DNA of 64,000 bases, taken from the NCBI RefSeq assembly GCF_003012705.1, contig NZ_PXYL01000001.1:186001-250000 (forward strand), given 5' to 3'. Source of the stretch: Pseudaminobacter soli (ex Li et al. 2025) (lineage in GTDB: Bacteria; Pseudomonadota; Alphaproteobacteria; Rhizobiales; Rhizobiaceae). The position numbers and the translations under genes are program-made. Under the pieces are notes generated by a model. It was not told the DNA's origin, made no database searches, and saw only the letters and a program-made list of their open reading frames with translations. Below, in pieces: positions 54,051-63,306 of this stretch (positions are counted from its first letter, which is position 1; each line of letters opens with the position of its first letter).

Positions 54051-54815
54051 TCAAATCAGGATTGCGCTTGCGGCAAGCAAAACGAGTATTTCCGCGCCCT
54101 GCTGCAGCGCGCCGATGGTGTCGCCGGTGTGGCCGCCGATCTGGCTAAGGCAGAGCCAGCGCAGGGCCAGAAACCAGAGGGCGAGCAGGGCGGCGACGGC
54201 TATCGCGCCGGGCAGGCCGAGCAGGAGGAGGGCGACCGCGCCCAGAACGGCGGCGATCACAGCCACTTCGGCGGAAGGCGCGCCGGCATCTGCCGCGAGG
54301 CCTTGGGCGCGGGCGGAAGGCAGCAGATGCATGAAGCCGGGGATCAGCCCGCGAGAGGCGGCATGAGCGGCGATGAGCGCGTTGAACACATGCGGGACGC
54401 TGGCAAGCTCCGAAAGCGCGGTCCAGCGCAGCAGGATGGAAAGCGCCAGCGCCGCCACGCCATAGGTGCCGACGCGGCTGTCGCGCATGATCTCAAGCTT
54501 GCGCTCGCGCGTGCGGCCGCCGCCAAAACCGTCGGCGGTGTCGCCGAGGCCGTCCTCGTGCAGGCAGAAGGTGACGAGCATGGTGGCGGTCAGCGCCAGC
54601 GCTGCTGCCGGACCTGCCGCGAGGCCGAGCCATTTTGCGATGGCAAAGACGACGCCGCCGATGAGGGCGACGACAACCCCGACCAACGGCGCCGCCCACA
54701 GCGCCGAAGACAGGCTGCGGCCTGAAAAGTCGAGATGCGGCAGAGGCAGGCGGGTCAGGAAGACGAGCGCGAGGGCAAAGTCCTTGCCGAGCTTGTCGAG
54801 AAACCCGCCACCCAT
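54051..54815 (-). CDS. cobS: Adenosylcobinamide-GDP ribazoletransferase (cobalamin synthase)
   Basis: 254 residues, integral membrane protein joining adenosylcobinamide-GDP with alpha-ribazole. Motifs: ALVFLTRLPLPHL at the N-terminus and FCLHEDGLGDTADGFGGGRTRERKLEIMRDSRVGTYG near residue 85, with Asp/Glu metal ligands, characteristic of CobS (CobV in P. denitrificans). About seven hydrophobic segments. It starts three bases after the cobB stop. Confidence 0.95.
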   Translation of the reverse strand: MGGGFLDKLGKDFALALVFLTRLPLPHLDFSGRSLSSALWAAPLVGVVVALIGGVVFAIAKWLGLAAGPAAALALTATMLVTFCLHEDGLGDTADGFGGGRTRERKLEIMRDSRVGTYGVAALALSILLRWTALSELASVPHVFNALIAAHAASRGLIPGFMHLLPSARAQGLAADAGAPSAEVAVIAAVLGAVALLLLGLPGAIAVAALLALWFLALRWLCLSQIGGHTGDTIGALQQGAEILVLLAASAILI

Positions 54816-54818
54816 CGC

Positions 54819-56132
54819 TCAGCCCCTCGCGATCGCGTGGAAGAAGGTGCCGCTGACATGGCCGCGCCGGCCGCCGGCCGCGCCCAGCGGGTTGCCCTGG
54901 CCGTCGGCCAGCTCGGCCAGCCTTTCGTCGGCGCCGGGCGAGATCACCTGCGCGTAATGGAACTCATGCCCGCGCACGAGCGTGCCTTTCTGTCCGAGCG
55001 GACAGTCGGCCAGCAGCGTCGCTTGGCGGTAGCCGAGATTCATCTTGCGCTTGGCGAAGCTGGTGGAATGGCCGAGCAGGCCGAGCATTTCATGCGTCGT
55101 GCCGTCGGCGTCTTCCAGCGTCTCGCCCAGCGTCATGAAGCCACCGCACTCGCCATGGACCGGCCGCGTCTCGGCAAAGCGGCGCATGCCTTCGTGAAAA
55201 TCCTGCGCGGCGGCGAGCTTGCCGGCATGTAGTTCCGGGTAGCCGCCGGGCAGCCAGCAGACGTCGCAATCCTCGCGCGGCGCCTCGTCGGCCAGCGGCG
55301 AAAACGGCACGATCTCCGCGCCGGCCTCGCGCCAATGCGCGGCGACATGCGGATAGACGAAGGTGAAGGCGGCGTCCTGCGCCAGCGCAATACGCTGGCC
55401 GGGAGGCGGGAGCGCGTCGGAAAAATCCGCGCCTTCAGGCTCAAGCGGCGTCATCAGCGCCATGATCGCCTCGAGGTCGAGCGAGCGTTCGGCCATGTCG
55501 GCGAGGCGGTCGAGATGCGCCATCAGGTCGGCATGTTCGCCCGCCTGCACGAGGCCGAGATGGCGTTCGGGCAGGGCGAGCGCGGTGTCGCGCATGACCG
55601 CGCCGACGACAGGCAGGCCGAGCGCTTCGATGGCTTCGCCGGCAAGCCGCCTGTGGCGCTCGCTGCCCAGCCGGTTCAGCACCACGCCTGCGATGCGCAC
55701 CTGCGGATCGTAGGTGGCAAAACCCTTTGCGATTGCCGCAGCCGTCTGCGACTGGCCCGAAACGTCGAGCACTAGAAGCACCGGCAGGCCGTAGAGCCGC
55801 GCGAGGTCTGCCGCAGAGCCGGAGCGGCCGGGCGCGCTCGGAATGCCGTCGAACAGGCCCATCGCACTTTCCAGCACGATCATATCGGCCTGCAAAGCGG
55901 CTTGCGAGGCCAGCGCGTTGAGCAGCGCCGGCGACATCGCCCAGCTGTCGAGATTGACGCCCGGCCGGCCGGTGGCCGCATGGTGGAAGCCGGGGTCGAT
56001 GTAGTCGGGGCCGGACTTGGCACCGCCGACGCTCAATCCCCGCCGCGCCAGCGCGCGCAATATGCCGATGGTGACGCTGGTCTTGCCCGAGCCCGAGCGG
56101 GGCGCGCCGACGATCAGCCCGCGTGCGCTCAT
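54819..56132 (-). CDS. cobB: Hydrogenobyrinic/cobyrinic acid a,c-diamide synthase
   Basis: 437 residues. N-terminal ATP-binding domain with P-loop GAPRSGSGKTSVTIGI and DYIDPGFHHAATGRPGVNLDSW, and a C-terminal glutamine amidotransferase-like domain (from about 245) with CWLPGGYPELHAGKLA and GECGGFMTLGETLED, containing the Cys of the glutaminase triad. Amidates the a and c side chains before cobalt insertion or activation. It overlaps cobA by four bases and is closely followed by cobS. Confidence 0.95.
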   Translation of the reverse strand: MSARGLIVGAPRSGSGKTSVTIGILRALARRGLSVGGAKSGPDYIDPGFHHAATGRPGVNLDSWAMSPALLNALASQAALQADMIVLESAMGLFDGIPSAPGRSGSAADLARLYGLPVLLVLDVSGQSQTAAAIAKGFATYDPQVRIAGVVLNRLGSERHRRLAGEAIEALGLPVVGAVMRDTALALPERHLGLVQAGEHADLMAHLDRLADMAERSLDLEAIMALMTPLEPEGADFSDALPPPGQRIALAQDAAFTFVYPHVAAHWREAGAEIVPFSPLADEAPREDCDVCWLPGGYPELHAGKLAAAQDFHEGMRRFAETRPVHGECGGFMTLGETLEDADGTTHEMLGLLGHSTSFAKRKMNLGYRQATLLADCPLGQKGTLVRGHEFHYAQVISPGADERLAELADGQGNPLGAAGGRRGHVSGTFFHAIARG

Positions 56133-56914
56133 CTTTCCCCCAAAAGCTCGGCGCGCATCGCGACGATGCCGCCGACGACGATGAGCGCCGGCGACACGAC
56201 GTTTTGGCGCGCGGCGGTTTCGACCAGCGTACCAAGCGTCGCGGTTACGGTGCGTTCCTGCGGCAGCGACGCGTTCTCCACCAGTGCTGCCGGTGTGTCG
56301 GCCCGCAGCCCGCCCGCCAGAAGCTCGGCAACCGTCTCCTCCATATGCGTCAGGCCCATATAGATGACGATGGGCTGGCCGGTGCGGGCAAGGGCCGCCC
56401 AGTCCGGCCGGTCGTCCGAGACGGCGGCAAAGCCGGTGGCAAGGATGACCGCGCCGTTGACGCCGCGAACGGTCGCCGGAATGCCCGCCGAAGTCAGGCC
56501 GCCGAAGGCCGAGGTGACGCCCGAAAGCGCGCGCCAGGGAATGTTCTCGCGGGTCAGCACCAGCGCTTCCTCCGCGCCGCGACCGAACACGAAGGGGTGC
56601 CCGCCCTTCAGCCGCACGACCTTGCGGCCCTCGCGCGCCAGCTTCACCAGCAGCGCGTTGATATCGTCCTGCGGGATCGACAGCCTGCCGCCGCGCTTGC
56701 CGACGAAGAATTTTTCGGCCTGCTCGGCAATGCCGACGATTTCGGGCGAGACCAACGCGTCGTGCACCAGCGCGTCGGCCTGGGCGAGCGCGGACAGCAC
56801 GTCGAGCGTCAGCAGGCCTGGATCGCCGGGGCCAGCGCCGGCCAGCCAGACATGGCCGGGTTCGAGCACCTGCGGCTCATGCTTTAAACGGGCGATAGCT
56901 TTTTCGAGACTCAT
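56129..56914 (-). CDS. cobA: Uroporphyrinogen-III C-methyltransferase
   Basis: Methylates uroporphyrinogen III at C2 and C7 to precorrin-2, the branch point toward cobalamin and siroheme. 261 residues, SUMT family: VWLAGAGPGDPGLLTLDVLSAL, VHDALVSPEIVGIA, VRLKGGHPFVFGRGAEEAL, and NGAVILATGF. It is the first gene of the cobA-cobB-cobS-cobT run, divergent from cbiD with a 53-base gap. Being alone rather than fused to CysG, it is the cobalamin-type enzyme. Confidence 0.95.
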   Translation of the reverse strand: MSLEKAIARLKHEPQVLEPGHVWLAGAGPGDPGLLTLDVLSALAQADALVHDALVSPEIVGIAEQAEKFFVGKRGGRLSIPQDDINALLVKLAREGRKVVRLKGGHPFVFGRGAEEALVLTRENIPWRALSGVTSAFGGLTSAGIPATVRGVNGAVILATGFAAVSDDRPDWAALARTGQPIVIYMGLTHMEETVAELLAGGLRADTPAALVENASLPQERTVTATLGTLVETAARQNVVSPALIVVGGIVAMRAELLGER

Positions 56915-56967
56915 GAATGCCGCTTTCGACGATGACGCGGAGCGTCGCCAAGCCTATAGATTGCGCC

Positions 56968-58098
56968 ATGACTGCCGAACAGACCGCCTCCGAAGAAGCT
57001 CCCCTGCGTCGTGGCTGGACCACGGGTGCCTGCGCCACCGCCGCCACCAAGGCGGCCTGTGCGGCGCTTTTGTCCGGCGATTTCCCCGATCCGGTGGAGA
57101 TCACGCTGCCCGGCGGCAATGTGGTCGGCTTCGCGCTCGCGGTTTCGGAATTGGGCGAGGGGCAGGCGATGGCCGGCATCGTCAAGGACGCCGGCGACGA
57201 CCCGGACGTGACCCATGGCGCGCTGGTCAAAAGCACGGTGCGCCGTGGAACGCCGGGGAGCGGCATTGTCTTCCGCGCGGGGCCGGGCGTCGGCACGGTG
57301 ACGCGGCCGGGCCTGCCGATCCCGCCGGGCGAGCCGGCGATCAACCCCGTGCCGCGCAAGATGATCATCGAGGCGGTGCATCAGGTTGCCGGCGAAAATG
57401 CCGATTTCGAGGTCGAGATTTCCGTGGTCGGCGGCGAGGAGATGGCGCAGCGAACGCTCAATCCGCGCCTCGGCATTCTTGGCGGCATCTCGATCCTGGG
57501 CACCACGGGCGTGGTCATTCCCTATTCCTGCTCGGCCTGGATCCACTCCATCCATCGCGGCGTCGATGTCGCGCGCGCCATGGGTTTCGACCATGTTGCC
57601 GGCTCGACCGGTAACGCCTCCGAAATGGCGGTGCAGAAATTCCACGACATGCACGAAGTCCAGCTCATCGATATGGGCGACTTCGTCGGCGGCATGCTGA
57701 AATACATCCGCGCTCATCCGGTCCCGCGCGTCACCATTGCCGGCGGCGTCGCCAAGATGACCAAGCTGGCGCAGGGCATGCTCGACGTGCATTCCAGCCG
57801 GGGCAGGGCCGATCTCGAAGGGCTGGCCGTGGTCGCCGCCGAGGCCGGTGCGAGCGAAGACCTTGCCGCGCGCATCCGGGGCGCCAACACCGTGGCCGAG
57901 GCCTTTGCGCTGGCCGTGGCCGAGGGCGTGCCGATCGGCGACACGATTGCCGCCGGCGCCTGGCGCACCGCCGCGCCCGCGCTCAAGGGCACGGACATCG
58001 AGCTCGAAATCCTGGTCTTCAACCGCGAAGGCGAGTTGAGAGGGCATGCGCCCTTCGCACCGGCTCATAGCGTGTCGCGCCCCCTGAACCGGCGCTGA
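56968..58098 (+). CDS. cbiD: Cobalt-precorrin-5B C1-methyltransferase CbiD
   Basis: Methylates C1 of the corrin precursor. 376 residues. [22 protein letters not shown] near the N-terminus is the CbiD signature, and [26 protein letters not shown] near residue 180 is conserved. CbiD belongs to the anaerobic route, while the rest of the cluster (cobG, cobK, cobL) is aerobic; in this setting it may replace CobF, the aerobic C1 methylase. ATG 56968 is the likely start. It is on the plus strand between two minus-strand groups, and its last 34 bases overlap the cobM end. Confidence 0.93.
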   Translation: MTAEQTASEEAPLRRGWTTGACATAATKAACAALLSGDFPDPVEITLPGGNVVGFALAVSELGEGQAMAGIVKDAGDDPDVTHGALVKSTVRRGTPGSGIVFRAGPGVGTVTRPGLPIPPGEPAINPVPRKMIIEAVHQVAGENADFEVEISVVGGEEMAQRTLNPRLGILGGISILGTTGVVIPYSCSAWIHSIHRGVDVARAMGFDHVAGSTGNASEMAVQKFHDMHEVQLIDMGDFVGGMLKYIRAHPVPRVTIAGGVAKMTKLAQGMLDVHSSRGRADLEGLAVVAAEAGASEDLAARIRGANTVAEAFALAVAEGVPIGDTIAAGAWRTAAPALKGTDIELEILVFNREGELRGHAPFAPAHSVSRPLNRR

Positions 58099-58829
58099 TA
58101 GTCCGGATCGTAGAGCGAGCTTTCGCGAAAATCCTGCGCGGCCAGCGACGGCCCGACGAAGATCAGCGCCGTGCGCTCGATCGGGTCTTCGGCCAGCTTC
58201 GCCGCAATGTTGCCGAGCGTGCCGTGCAGCACGCGCTCGTCGGGCCATGAGGCGTGGAAGACGATGGCAACCGGGCAATCCGCGCCGTAGAGCGGCGTCA
58301 GTTCCTCCACCACGCGGTCGATGGCGTGGATGGCGAGATGGATGGCAAGCGTGGCGCCGGTCGCGCCGAAGGCGGCCAGATTTTCCTTCTCCGGCATGGG
58401 CGAGGCCCGGCCGGAAACACGTGTCAGCACCAGCGATTGCGCCACCGCCGGAATGGTCAGCTCGCGGCCCAGCGCCGAGGCGGCAGCCGCGAAGGAGGGC
58501 ACGCCGGGCGTCATCGTATAGGGAATGCCGTGGCGCTCGAGGCGGCGGATCTGCTCGGCCACAGCACTCCAGACCGAAAGGTCGCCCGAATGCAGGCGCG
58601 CGACGTCCTTGCCCTTGTCATGTGCTGCCAGATATTCGGCCTCGATCTCGTCGAGCGACATGGGCGCGGTGTCGACCAGTTTTGTCCCTGGCGCGCAGTA
58701 GTCTAGCAACTCGGGCGCGACGATCGAGCCCGCATAGAGGCAGACCGGGCAGCTTGCGAGCAGGTCGCGGCCGCGAACGGTGATGAGGTCTGCGGCACCC
58801 GGGCCGGCGCCGATGAAATGAACCGTCAC
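58065..58829 (-). CDS. cobM: Precorrin-4 C11-methyltransferase
   Basis: 254 residues, S-adenosylmethionine-dependent tetrapyrrole methylase. [23 protein letters not shown] at the N-terminus binds [33 protein letters not shown] and [22 protein letters not shown] are conserved CobM segments. It overlaps the cobE stop by four bases and is convergent with cbiD (34-base overlap). Ends its transcript. Confidence 0.95.
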   Translation of the reverse strand: MTVHFIGAGPGAADLITVRGRDLLASCPVCLYAGSIVAPELLDYCAPGTKLVDTAPMSLDEIEAEYLAAHDKGKDVARLHSGDLSVWSAVAEQIRRLERHGIPYTMTPGVPSFAAAASALGRELTIPAVAQSLVLTRVSGRASPMPEKENLAAFGATGATLAIHLAIHAIDRVVEELTPLYGADCPVAIVFHASWPDERVLHGTLGNIAAKLAEDPIERTALIFVGPSLAAQDFRESSLYDPDYQRRFRGRDTL

Positions 58830-59230
58830 GCTTTGTCTCCGCTGATGGCTATGGCGCAGGTGACCGATTGGAGCGCGACACGTGGGCCGAGCAGCCGCGA
58901 ATCCGGGCCCGCCGCCGCAAGTGCGGCCGCTTCCGAAAGCGAGGGGGCGCCTGTCTTTTCCAGCGACAGCGCCGAGTGGCTTTTTGTCCGCCTGCCGGCC
59001 TCGGCCAGTTCGGCATCGCCGATGATGATGACCGCGCGGCGCAGCTGCCGCCCGGCCTGAAAAATCGCCTCTTCGTGCTGCTTCAGCTTGCCGGTCGACA
59101 GCGCATCGAGCCGTGCTAGGTCGAGGTCGTGTGCCCCAAGCGCCGCGTTGATCGCGCCCAGTACCTGCTCCTTGCTGACGCCTTTGCGGCTGCCGATGCC
59201 CGCCACGATCACGGCTTCACCCACGACCAT
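58826..59230 (-). CDS. cobE: Cobalamin biosynthesis protein CobE (CbiG C-terminal-like)
   Basis: 134 residues resembling CobE/Cbi[57 protein letters not shown]. In aerobic producers CobE accompanies the cob cluster; it is related to the lactone-opening half of CbiG but its exact role is not settled. ATG 59230 overlaps the cobL stop by 22 bases. The longer frame upstream is noise inside cobL. Stop overlaps the cobM start by four bases. Confidence 0.9.
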   Translation of the reverse strand: MVVGEAVIVAGIGSRKGVSKEQVLGAINAALGAHDLDLARLDALSTGKLKQHEEAIFQAGRQLRRAVIIIGDAELAEAGRRTKSHSALSLEKTGAPSLSEAAALAAAGPDSRLLGPRVALQSVTCAIAISGDKA

Positions 59231-60444
59231 TGCGTCACCGGCATGGCCGGGCGCCAGCCCTGCATGGTGCCGACCGGAACCGCGCGCGAGACGGAAAGAC
59301 GGATCAATTCGCCGCCAAGCCGCGCCTGGAGCGATAGCAACAGCGTTTCCATTTCGAGCGTCACGGCGTTGGCCACCAGTCGTCCGCCGGAGGGCAGGGC
59401 GGCAATCGCTGCGTCCATTACGCCGGGCTCCGAGCCCCCACCGCCGACGAAGATGGCATCCGGCGTCGGCAGGCCGGAGAGCGCTTCGGGCGCGCGGCCT
59501 TCGACCACCGTCAGGCCGGGCACGCCGCAAGCGCTGGCGTTGCGGCCAATGCGGGCGGCGCGTTCGGAATTGGCCTCGATGGCGATGGCGCGCATGGAAG
59601 GATCGCGCAGCATCCATTCGATGGAGATCGAGCCTGAGCCGCCGCCGATATCCCACAACAGCTCGCCGCGGCGCGGCGCAAGGGACGACAGCGTGACAGC
59701 GCGGATCTCGCGCTTGGTCAGCTGTCCGTCATTCTCGAACAACTCGTCGGGAATGCCCGTGGCCAGTGGCAGGATGCGCGCTTCGGAATTCGATTCAACC
59801 TCGACCGCCAGAACGTTGAGCGGATTGAGGTTTTCGAGAGCGAAGGCGTCGGCGGTCGTCGTCGTCAGGCGCTCCGAGGTGCCGCCCAGCGCTTCCAGTA
59901 CCGTCAGCCGCGAGGGGCCGAAGCCGAGTTCGCGCAGCAGCTTCGCCACCGCGGCCGGGCCGTCGGCGTCCGAGGTCAGCGCCAATACACGCGCCTTCGG
60001 GTGCAGCAGCGGGCGGATGAGGTCGATGGGCTTGCCATGCAGCGACACCGTCTCGGTGTCCGGCAGCGCCCAACCCAGGCGCGAGGCGGCGAGGCTGAAG
60101 GCGGAAGGGGCGGGCAGCACGCGCATTTCAGCCACCGGCACGTGCCGGGCCAGCGTGGTGCCGACGCCATGACAAAACGGATCGCCCGAGGCGAGCACGC
60201 AGACGGAGCGCCCGGACAGCGCCAGCACCGCGCGCATGCCGGCGTCGAACGGCGTCGGCCATGGCTCGGCCGTACCCGTCACCAGCCCGTCCACCAGCGC
60301 CAGATGCCGCTTGCCGCCGAATACGACCTCGGCGGTCGCAATGCAGCGCTTGGCCTCGTCGCCAAGACCCTCTACACCATCCTCGCCGATGCCGACGATG
60401 GTGAGCCAGCGGGCAACGGCGGAGTTTTCTCGTTCAGCAGGCAT
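59209..60444 (-). CDS. cobL: Precorrin-6Y C5,15-methyltransferase (decarboxylating)
   Basis: 411 residues, two enzymes in one: an N-terminal CbiE-like C5 methylase (about 1-205, [35 protein letters not shown]) and a C-terminal CbiT-like C15 methylase/decarboxylase (from about 215, [19 protein letters not shown]). Methylates precorrin-6B at C5 and C15 with loss of the C12 acetate carboxylate. ATG 60444 gives [18 protein letters not shown]. Divergent from cobK with the starts touching. Confidence 0.95.
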   Translation of the reverse strand: MPAERENSAVARWLTIVGIGEDGVEGLGDEAKRCIATAEVVFGGKRHLALVDGLVTGTAEPWPTPFDAGMRAVLALSGRSVCVLASGDPFCHGVGTTLARHVPVAEMRVLPAPSAFSLAASRLGWALPDTETVSLHGKPIDLIRPLLHPKARVLALTSDADGPAAVAKLLRELGFGPSRLTVLEALGGTSERLTTTTADAFALENLNPLNVLAVEVESNSEARILPLATGIPDELFENDGQLTKREIRAVTLSSLAPRRGELLWDIGGGSGSISIEWMLRDPSMRAIAIEANSERAARIGRNASACGVPGLTVVEGRAPEALSGLPTPDAIFVGGGGSEPGVMDAAIAALPSGGRLVANAVTLEMETLLLSLQARLGGELIRLSVSRAVPVGTMQGWRPAMPVTQWSWVKP

Positions 60445-60445
60445 G

Positions 60446-61213
60446 ATGACACACCGCGTTCTGATACTTGGCGGCACCACGGAAGCCCGGCAGCTTGCCG
60501 GCCGGCTGGCCGCTCGAGCCGATCTTTCGCTCACCCTTTCGCTCGCCGGTCGCACGGTCGATCCCGTGGCGCAGCCCGTGCCGGTGCGCAGCGGCGGTTT
60601 CGGCGGCGCCGAGGGACTGGCGCGATATCTGCGCGACGAGCGCGTCGAACTGCTGATCGACGCCACGCATCCTTACGCGGCCAATATTTCGCGCAACGCC
60701 GCCGAGGCTGCCACGGTTGCCGGCGTGCCGATCCTGGCGCTGCGCCGGCCGGGCTGGGAGGCTGTCGAGGGCGACCGCTGGACGCTGGTCGAGAACGCCG
60801 AGGAAGCGGTCGCCGCGCTGGGCGAAAAACCGCGCCGCGTGTTCCTGGCGCTCGGCCGGCAGGAGATCGCCGCCTTCGAGGGCGCGCCGCAGCACGCCTA
60901 TGTCATCCGCAGCGTCGATCCCGTCGAGCCGCCGCTCGCCGTGCCGAATGCCACCTACATCCTCGCGCGCGGCCCTTTTGCGGAAGCCGACGAGCGCGAC
61001 CTTCTGGCCAGCCATCGCATCGACGCCATCGTTGCCAAGAACAGCGGCGGGACGGCCACCTATGGCAAGATCGCGGCCGCACGCGAACTCGGCATCGAGG
61101 TCATCCTGTTCGGCAGGCCGGACCTGCCGCAGGTGCCTCATGCGCAAAGCGTCGCTGAGCTGGCCGGCATGGTCGATCATTGGCTAGCACCTGCCGAAAA
61201 GCGCGGCGTGTAG
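60446..61213 (+). CDS. cobK: Precorrin-6A reductase
   Basis: 255 residues. VLILGGTTEARQLAGRLAAR is the nucleotide-binding N-terminus, LLIDATHPYAANISRNA follows, and KNSGGTATYGKIAAARELGIEVILFGRP is the C-terminal conserved block. Reduces precorrin-6A to precorrin-6B with NADPH. ATG 60446 is chosen over ATG 60443, which overlaps the cobL start by two bases. Plus strand, divergent from cobL; its last 37 bases overlap convergent cobJ. Confidence 0.95.
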   Translation: MTHRVLILGGTTEARQLAGRLAARADLSLTLSLAGRTVDPVAQPVPVRSGGFGGAEGLARYLRDERVELLIDATHPYAANISRNAAEAATVAGVPILALRRPGWEAVEGDRWTLVENAEEAVAALGEKPRRVFLALGRQEIAAFEGAPQHAYVIRSVDPVEPPLAVPNATYILARGPFAEADERDLLASHRIDAIVAKNSGGTATYGKIAAARELGIEVILFGRPDLPQVPHAQSVAELAGMVDHWLAPAEKRGV

Positions 61214-61941
61214 ACCAGCGGGCGTTTTGCGCCACGCTCGATGATGCGGGTTTCTGGCGAGCCGATCATCACGCAGGTCGCCATGTCGGCCTGCTCGGCG
61301 CGGGCTTCCGCCAGCGGCGTGATCTCGATGCGCTCGTCGGGCCGGCCGGCGGCTCGGCCGAAGATCACCGGCGTCGTGCCCGGCAGAATGGAACGCAGCT
61401 TGTCCAGCGCTTCACCGAGTTGCCAGGGCCGCGCCTTGCTGATCGGGTTGTAGAGCGCGATGACAAAACCCGCGCCCGCCGCCGCTTCCAGCCGCCGCAG
61501 GATGAGGTCCCACGGCTTCAGATTGTCCGAAAGCGAGATGGCGCAAAAATCGTGGCCCAGCGGCGCGCCGATGCGGGCCGCGACTGCCAGCATGGCGGTG
61601 ACGCCGGGAACGATGGTCAGCTCGATGTCACGCCATTCGGCCGGGCCGGCCTCGATCGCTTCGCAAACGGCCGCCGCCATGGCGAAGACGCCGGGGTCGC
61701 CGCCGGAAACCACCGCGACGCTGGCACCGCTGGCAGCCTGCTCAAGCGCTGCATTGGCGCGCGAAATCTCCTCGCGGTTGTCGGAGGCGATGCGGGTCTG
61801 GTCGGGCCGCAGGTTCAGCCGGTCGACATAGGGGGCGTAGCCGTAGAAGAACTGCGCCTCGGCTGCGGCAGCACTGGCCTCCGGCGTGATCTGGCCGGGA
61901 TTGCCTGGGCCGAGCCCGATGACGAAAAGACGCCCGCTCAT
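61177..61941 (-). CDS. cobJ: Precorrin-3B C17-methyltransferase (ring contraction)
   Basis: 254 residues. LFVIGLGPGNPGQITPEASAA, VAVVSGGDPGVFAMAAAVCEAIE, LTIVPGVTAMLAVAARIGAPLGHDFCAISLSDNLKPW and FVIALYNPISKARPWQL are the CobJ signature. Contracts the macrocycle while methylating C17. Its start overlaps the cobI stop by four bases. In the aerobic route it acts directly on the CobG product. Confidence 0.95.
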   Translation of the reverse strand: MSGRLFVIGLGPGNPGQITPEASAAAAEAQFFYGYAPYVDRLNLRPDQTRIASDNREEISRANAALEQAASGASVAVVSGGDPGVFAMAAAVCEAIEAGPAEWRDIELTIVPGVTAMLAVAARIGAPLGHDFCAISLSDNLKPWDLILRRLEAAAGAGFVIALYNPISKARPWQLGEALDKLRSILPGTTPVIFGRAAGRPDERIEITPLAEARAEQADMATCVMIGSPETRIIERGAKRPLVYTPRFSAGASQ

Positions 61942-62675
61942 GGCCGTCCCTCCCAGCCGGGCACCAGAACGATGGCGAAATAGGGCGCGGTGTCGTCGGC
62001 CTTTTCGGCCAGCGGCACGGAGGCGGTGTTGGCCATGGTGCCGCGCTCGACATACATCGCCCGCTCCAGCTTGCCGGTGGCGGCGAGCGCGCGGCGGATT
62101 TTCGGCAGGTTGCGCCCCACCTTCATGATGACGGCCGCGTCCGTGTCGGCCAGCCGCCGCGAAAGTTCGAACTCGCTCATCGTGCCGGGCAGTACGCTCA
62201 GCACGTCGTCGCCCTGCACGATGGGCAGGCCGGTCTGCGACCAGCAGCCGGACATGGCGGTGACGCCGGGGATCACCTCGGTCGGGTAATGCTGCGACAG
62301 CCGCACATGCAGGTGCATGTAGGAGCCATAGAACAGCGGGTCGCCCTCGCTCAGTACCGCGACCGTGCGGCCGGCATCGAGATGCTCGGCCAAGGCGCGT
62401 GCGGACTCCTCGTAGAAGCCGGTGATGGCGGCCTTGTAGTCGGCGTGATCCTTGTCGATTTCGGTTGTCACCGGATAGAGCAGCGGCAGCTCGACGATGC
62501 CGGGCTTGAGATGCGCCGAGACGATGGCGCGGGCATTGCCGTTGCTGCCGCGCTTGGCGAAATGCGCCAGCACGTCGGCTTCACCGAGTGCACGAACGGC
62601 TTTCAGGGTCAGAAGCTCAGGGTCGCCGGGGCCGGTGCCGACGCCGATGAGGCGGCCTTTGGGTTCAGCGCTCAC
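61938..62675 (-). CDS. cobI: Precorrin-2 C20-methyltransferase
   Basis: 245 residues. LIGVGTGPGDPELLTLKAVRAL binds SAM; VAVLSEGDPLFYGSYMHLHVRL, VIPGVTAMSGCWSQTGLPIVQGDD and IMKVGRNLPKIRRAL are CobI segments. Start is GTG 62675, whose last three bases and the preceding TGA of cobH overlap (GTGA), so translation is coupled. The longer frame upstream overlaps cobH with noise sequence. Makes precorrin-3A. Confidence 0.95.
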   Translation of the reverse strand: MSAEPKGRLIGVGTGPGDPELLTLKAVRALGEADVLAHFAKRGSNGNARAIVSAHLKPGIVELPLLYPVTTEIDKDHADYKAAITGFYEESARALAEHLDAGRTVAVLSEGDPLFYGSYMHLHVRLSQHYPTEVIPGVTAMSGCWSQTGLPIVQGDDVLSVLPGTMSEFELSRRLADTDAAVIMKVGRNLPKIRRALAATGKLERAMYVERGTMANTASVPLAEKADDTAPYFAIVLVPGWEGRP

Positions 62676-63304
62676 AGTCCGGGCCTCGCCAGCGCGTTGA
62701 GTGCGGCGGCCGTCATGGCGCTGCCGCCGAGGCGTCCGCGCACGATGGCATAGGGCACGCCATAGGAATTTTCCGCCAGCGCATCTTTGGATTCGGCGGC
62801 ACCCACAAAACCCACCGGCATGCCGATGATGGCCGCCGGCTTCGGCGCGCCGTCGCGCAGCAGTTCGAGCAGGTAGAAGAGGGCGGTCGGCGCATTGCCG
62901 ATGGCCACCACCGAGCCCGCCATGCGGTCCAGCCACAGCTTGATCGCGGCGGCGGAGCGGGTGTTGCCGATCTCCTGCGCCAATGCCGGCGTGCGCTCGT
63001 CGCGCAGCGTGCAGATCACTTCGTTGTCAGCGGGCAGGCGGGCGCGGGTGACGCCGCGCGACACCATCTCGGCGTCGCAGAAGATCGGCGCGCCGGCCTT
63101 CAGCGCGGCACTTGCGGCCTCCACGAAGCCCGGCCCGAACTCGAATTTTTCGGCCGCCTCGACCAGGCCGCAGGCATGGATCATGCGCACGGCCACATCG
63201 GCTTCAGCCTCGGAAAAGCGCGACAGGTTGGCCTCGGCGCGAATGATGGCGAAGGAGCGCTCGTAGATCGCCGTGCCGTCGTGAATATAGTCGTATCCGG
63301 ACAT
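62672..63304 (-). CDS. cobH: Precorrin-8X methylmutase
   Basis: 210 residues. YIHDGTAIYERSFAIIRAEANL, ADVAVRMIHACGLVEA (catalytic His), IFCDAEMVSRGVTR and IGMPVGFVGAAESKDAL are conserved. Moves the C11 methyl to C12, forming hydrogenobyrinic acid, using a catalytic His. ATG 63304 lies two bases after the cobG stop. Confidence 0.96.
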   Translation of the reverse strand: MSGYDYIHDGTAIYERSFAIIRAEANLSRFSEAEADVAVRMIHACGLVEAAEKFEFGPGFVEAASAALKAGAPIFCDAEMVSRGVTRARLPADNEVICTLRDERTPALAQEIGNTRSAAAIKLWLDRMAGSVVAIGNAPTALFYLLELLRDGAPKPAAIIGMPVGFVGAAESKDALAENSYGVPYAIVRGRLGGSAMTAAALNALARPGL

Positions 63305-63306
63305 CT

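Noticed and set aside
56911-58278. 455-residue minus-strand frame covering cbiD
   Set aside because: The plus strand has clear CbiD motifs; the antisense frame has none and is a high-GC artefact.
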